DNA from: Agarilytica sp045430305
GTDB taxonomy: Bacteria; Pseudomonadota; Gammaproteobacteria; Pseudomonadales; Cellvibrionaceae
Reading direction: 5' to 3'
Length of the DNA: 64,000 nt
Assembly (NCBI GenBank): GCA_045430305.1
Contig: JAILXW010000003.1
Location: 673,243-737,242 of the forward strand
Made by a program: the position numbers and the translations under genes. This document shows positions 62,341 to 64,000 of the stretch, in pieces. The stretch's first letter is position 1. Every line of letters starts with the position of its first letter. Below the pieces are notes generated by a model. That model saw nothing but the letters and a program-made list of their open reading frames with translations, did not search any database and was not told where the DNA came from.

Positions 62341-62780
62341 CTAATTAAGGCAAGATTTAGAAATTTGTATCGTGTGGTTCGTCACTTCGCACAAAAAATC
62401 GAAAGTGGTGGTTTTAATTTTGGCCGTGCGAGCGCGAAACGATGTGCGGCTTGGTAAGTGCAGATATGAAGCGAAGCTTCGAAATATTTATATCGGGCTT
62501 CGTTCTATCAAAAATGCCGGTTGGTCATATTAACTAACCACTGTGCAATATTTTGATAAATTTGTTGTTTTATTAGGGTGCCTAATTTGGACTGTGTCGA
62601 ACCTCGGTAATGTTACAAGTTTTTGGGTTCGGGGTTTATCGACTTTCGAGCTTCGTAGTAACGTGCCGTTGTCTTCAGCCCTAACAAGTTAGTCAAATGG
62701 GACGGTTTTTACGTCGCTTCGTATTTGTGCTGAAATAGCACAAATCCAAAACAACTACAAAATCGCCCCTTGCTAAGGCG
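62335..62780 (+). other. Cassette 4: cassette without a convincing gene
   Basis: 446 bp bounded by GTTAGGG and its complement CCCTAAC (62678-62684). No frame of 60 codons exists. The best small frame is 62442-62537 (31 codons, MCGLVSADMKR...), without a ribosome site. Palindromic bits (CGAAGCTTCG; GGTTGGTC...AACTAACC near 62519-62540) suggest structured RNA or DNA rather than protein. Confidence 0.6.
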
Positions 62781-62787
62781 TTAAATG
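62677..62787 (+). repeat. attC of cassette 4
   Basis: Left core CCCTAAC (62679-62685 region) and right core GTTAAAT (62780-62786). The tip hairpin is ATTTGTGCT / AGCACAAAT. Confidence 0.87.
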
Positions 62788-62788
62788 T

Positions 62789-63022
62789 ATGTGTAATCAG
62801 AGTTACGATTCAAATAATGACTGGCATGAAAATGCTAATCTGGTATTTGGCTTTCAGTGCATAGATTGTGATGCAGCTATTGGGTACGAAGATGTATCTT
62901 TAATAGATGAGAATGATCATCTAGAGTTTTCTGTAGTATGTACCGAGGCAGCGCAAAATTCAGGTTGGTCTAAAATAGAAGCCTTCAAATTTCGTTGCCC
63001 AAAATGTACAAAGAAGAAATAA
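62789..63022 (+). CDS. Cassette 5: small zinc-ribbon-like protein
   Basis: 77 residues with paired cysteines CIDCD (about residue 24) and CPKC (about residue 71), a possible zinc ribbon with a long acidic middle; three other cysteines are also present. The start is eight bases into the cassette with no ribosome site. The mini-ORF ATG-TAT-GTG-TAA at 62785 overlaps it. Function unknown; could bind nucleic acid or act as an adaptor. Confidence 0.7.
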   Translation: MCNQSYDSNNDWHENANLVFGFQCIDCDAAIGYEDVSLIDENDHLEFSVVCTEAAQNSGWSKIEAFKFRCPKCTKKK

Positions 63023-63023
63023 C

Positions 63024-63134
63024 ATTTAGCAAGCACCTGCAGTTGATCCTTGGTACTCCACGTCTTTTGGGTTTGCTGCGCAAATTAACCCAAAAGGCGT
63101 GGAGTACCAAGGTCAACTGAGGTGGGCGTTAGCC
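63024..63134 (+). repeat. attC of cassette 5, near-perfect long hairpin
   Basis: Left core ATTTAGC (63024-63030; one mismatch to the expected ATTTAAC), right core GTTAGCC (63128-63134). The inner arms from about 63041 to 63073 pair with 63087-63118 almost completely (about 30 bp), including GGTACTCCACG / CGTGGAGTACC. Confidence 0.92.
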
Positions 63135-63601
63135 GTTAAAAATATTAAATATAAATGTGGGTATAAATTTAAAGCCCCGTTTTTAAAAATTATAGATACA
63201 GCCGCGCGGTCGATTTGTTTGTGTCGCAAAGTTGTACTTCGTAGAAAAGCGCTATGGTCGTTAGCGTTTCCGTAAGAATAAGCGCGGAGCGAGTTTATCG
63301 ATTTGTTGTGGTGTGCAAACTAGCGCATCATGTACCGCCTGATGGCGGGTTAAAATATGTAGTATCCCCTGCGGCGGTTGCGGCAGGTATAGGTTAGTAG
63401 CGATACTAACTACTAAATAACAGGGCTCTTTGTTACTCCATTACGGCAGGGTGCCTTTTTTAATTAACTAGCCGTTACGGCTAACAAGCCGCTCAAAGCT
63501 GCCAGCAAGCTGGCTGGGACCTCTGTTGCGTTGCTTGATTTGTGCTTTAACGCTACGCTAGCACAAACAAATCAACACAACTTCGGCCCCTTAGCGGAGC
63601 G
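63129..63601 (+). other. Cassette 6: cassette without a convincing gene
   Basis: 473 bp, bordered by GTTAGCC and its complement GGCTAAC (63479-63485 region). The longest frame found is 63254-63397 (47 codons, starting MVVSVSVRIS, no ribosome site). Contains the inverted repeat GTTAGTA / TACTAAC (about 63393-63410) and a GGCTC...GGGTGCC hairpin followed by TTTTTT near 63424-63462, which resembles a terminator. RNA function or promoter/terminator content is possible. Confidence 0.6.
63254..63397 (+). CDS. Possible 47-residue ORF in cassette 6
   Basis: ATG to TAG, 47 codons, Val/Ala/Gly-rich with a basic N-terminal half. No ribosome-binding site precedes it and no family is recognised. Listed as a candidate only. 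Confidence 0.25.
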   Translation: MVVSVSVRISAERVYRFVVVCKLAHHVPPDGGLKYVVSPAAVAAGIG

Positions 63602-63607
63602 TTATGA
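63479..63607 (+). repeat. attC of cassette 6
   Basis: Left core GGCTAAC (63479-63485), right core GTTATGA (63601-63607). Tip arms GTTG...TTGATTTGTGCT and AGCACAAACAAATCAACACAAC pair. About 129 bp, the longest here. Confidence 0.88.
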
Positions 63608-63631
63608 GCTTTTATAAGTATGGAGGAATAA

Positions 63632-63952
63632 ATGAAAACGGCATTATTTTCGATCCTATTCTTTTCAGGTGTTTTTTCTCTTACCTCAGTTATTTTTTAT
63701 TTTGGTGACTGGAAAAGGCTAATGATTGTTGCCTTCGCAGGAGTTTTTGTTGGGCTTGTTGCTGCTCCAGAATTAGAGCCTAAAGCTTTTAAAATGGCTT
63801 GGGCGTGGCAGTTGGTTTCGGGTGCTATCGCAGGTGTTTTTATAGCCAGTGTTTTTTCGAACGATCCTCAGGTGCTTATTGCCAGCAGCATAATATGTGC
63901 ATTTATCGGAACTACAGCAAAATACTGGATCAATCATGTACAAGTGCCATAA
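63632..63952 (+). CDS. Cassette 7: small multipass membrane protein
   Basis: 106 residues with a clear GGAGGAATAA ribosome site. Four hydrophobic segments (ALFSILFFSGVFSLTSVIFYF; LMIVAFAGVFVGLVAAP; WQLVSGAIAGVFIASVF; VLIASSIICAFIGTT). Family unknown. An out-of-frame mini-ORF starts at the junction ATG (63604) and overlaps its start. Confidence 0.78.
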   Translation: MKTALFSILFFSGVFSLTSVIFYFGDWKRLMIVAFAGVFVGLVAAPELEPKAFKMAWAWQLVSGAIAGVFIASVFSNDPQVLIASSIICAFIGTTAKYWINHVQVP

Positions 63953-63954
63953 AG

Positions 63955-64000
63955 CTCATAACAAGCGACTGTGGTGTCAATAAGCGATTTAATTAGCTTA
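63955..64000 (+). repeat. attC of cassette 7, left part only
   Basis: Begins TCATAAC (63956-63962), the exact complement of the GTTATGA at the start of cassette 7, then AAGCGACTG. The rest is outside the window, so at least one more junction follows. Confidence 0.85.

Larger units (their letters stand above)
59462..64000. mobile_element. Chromosomal integron: integrase, attI and seven cassettes (right end outside window)
   Basis: The element comprises intI (leftward), a regulatory and attI region (60425-60779), and cassettes with borders at 60780, 61375, 61822, 62335, 62781, 63129 and 63602, the last running off the window. Every cassette carries an attC at its 3' end. All cassette genes seen read rightward, away from intI, as in known integrons. 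The array very probably goes on to the right. No transposase, qac/sul segment or resistance gene is seen, so it looks like a sedentary chromosomal integron rather than a clinical mobile one. Confidence 0.95.

Overview
The window looks like a chromosomal segment of a free-living, probably marine gammaproteobacterium. The gene neighbourhoods chpA-chpB-chpC, yrfG-hslR-hslO beside nudE-cysQ, zapA beside ygfB-pepP-ubiH-ubiI, pqiABC and hisB-hisH-hisA-hisF are typical of that class. The secreted S8 protease with a Thr-Pro linker, the cyclase-TPR protein and the many c-di-GMP and cAMP signalling genes recall Cellvibrionales (Saccharophagus/Teredinibacter-like), but that placement is inference. No rRNA, tRNA, insertion sequence, prophage or CRISPR array was seen.

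Layout: 1-5050 is the end of a type IV pilus chemosensory operon (ChpA partial, ChpB, ChpC). 5090-8730 holds the heat-shock genes hslO/hslR, a purine nucleotidase, and the divergent nudE and cysQ. 9450-14030 has folate genes (folM, folK) and a very large LplT-Aas fusion for lysophospholipid uptake and re-acylation. 14170-18740 carries an XRE regulator, two small enzymes (VOC, Nudix), a noncoding stretch with terminator and leader-like hairpins, a small membrane protein and an HD-GYP phosphodiesterase. 18789-25700 carries glutathionyl-hydroquinone reductase, DoxX, an exported M14-like hydrolase, and a Crp-like regulator divergent from a class III cyclase with TPRs. 25764-34838 has an S8 protease, a TrmB-like methyltransferase, a hybrid kinase plus REC-GGDEF-EAL protein overlapping by 8 bp, and a metzincin-like zinc protease. 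34983-41074 has a DUF748 protein, an FdhF/YdeP oxidoreductase, a DUF3617 protein and a lipoprotein. 41129-49858 is core housekeeping: zapA, a ZapB-like coil, ygfB, pepP, ubiH, ubiI and pqiABC. 49932-56016 has a lytic transglycosylase and a small surface-glycan cluster (acetyltransferase, two methyltransferases, a toroid protein, a GT4 glycosyltransferase), then a membrane-anchored thioredoxin. 56553-59404 is hisBHAF.

The most striking region is 59462-64000: the head of a chromosomal integron. An integron integrase gene converges on hisF and is read leftward from a good promoter whose start is covered by a CTGT-N8-ACAG LexA box. Rightward lie a cassette promoter candidate, attI, and seven tandem gene cassettes, the last cut by the window end. 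Cassette borders can be proved internally: in six of seven the left attC core is the exact reverse complement of the first bases of the same cassette, and in the seventh it differs by one base. Five cassettes encode small proteins (lipoprotein, exported, two membrane, one zinc-ribbon-like). Two of about 450-470 bp have no convincing gene. Several cassette junctions themselves supply an ATG, making in-frame starts or mini-ORFs in front of the cassette gene.
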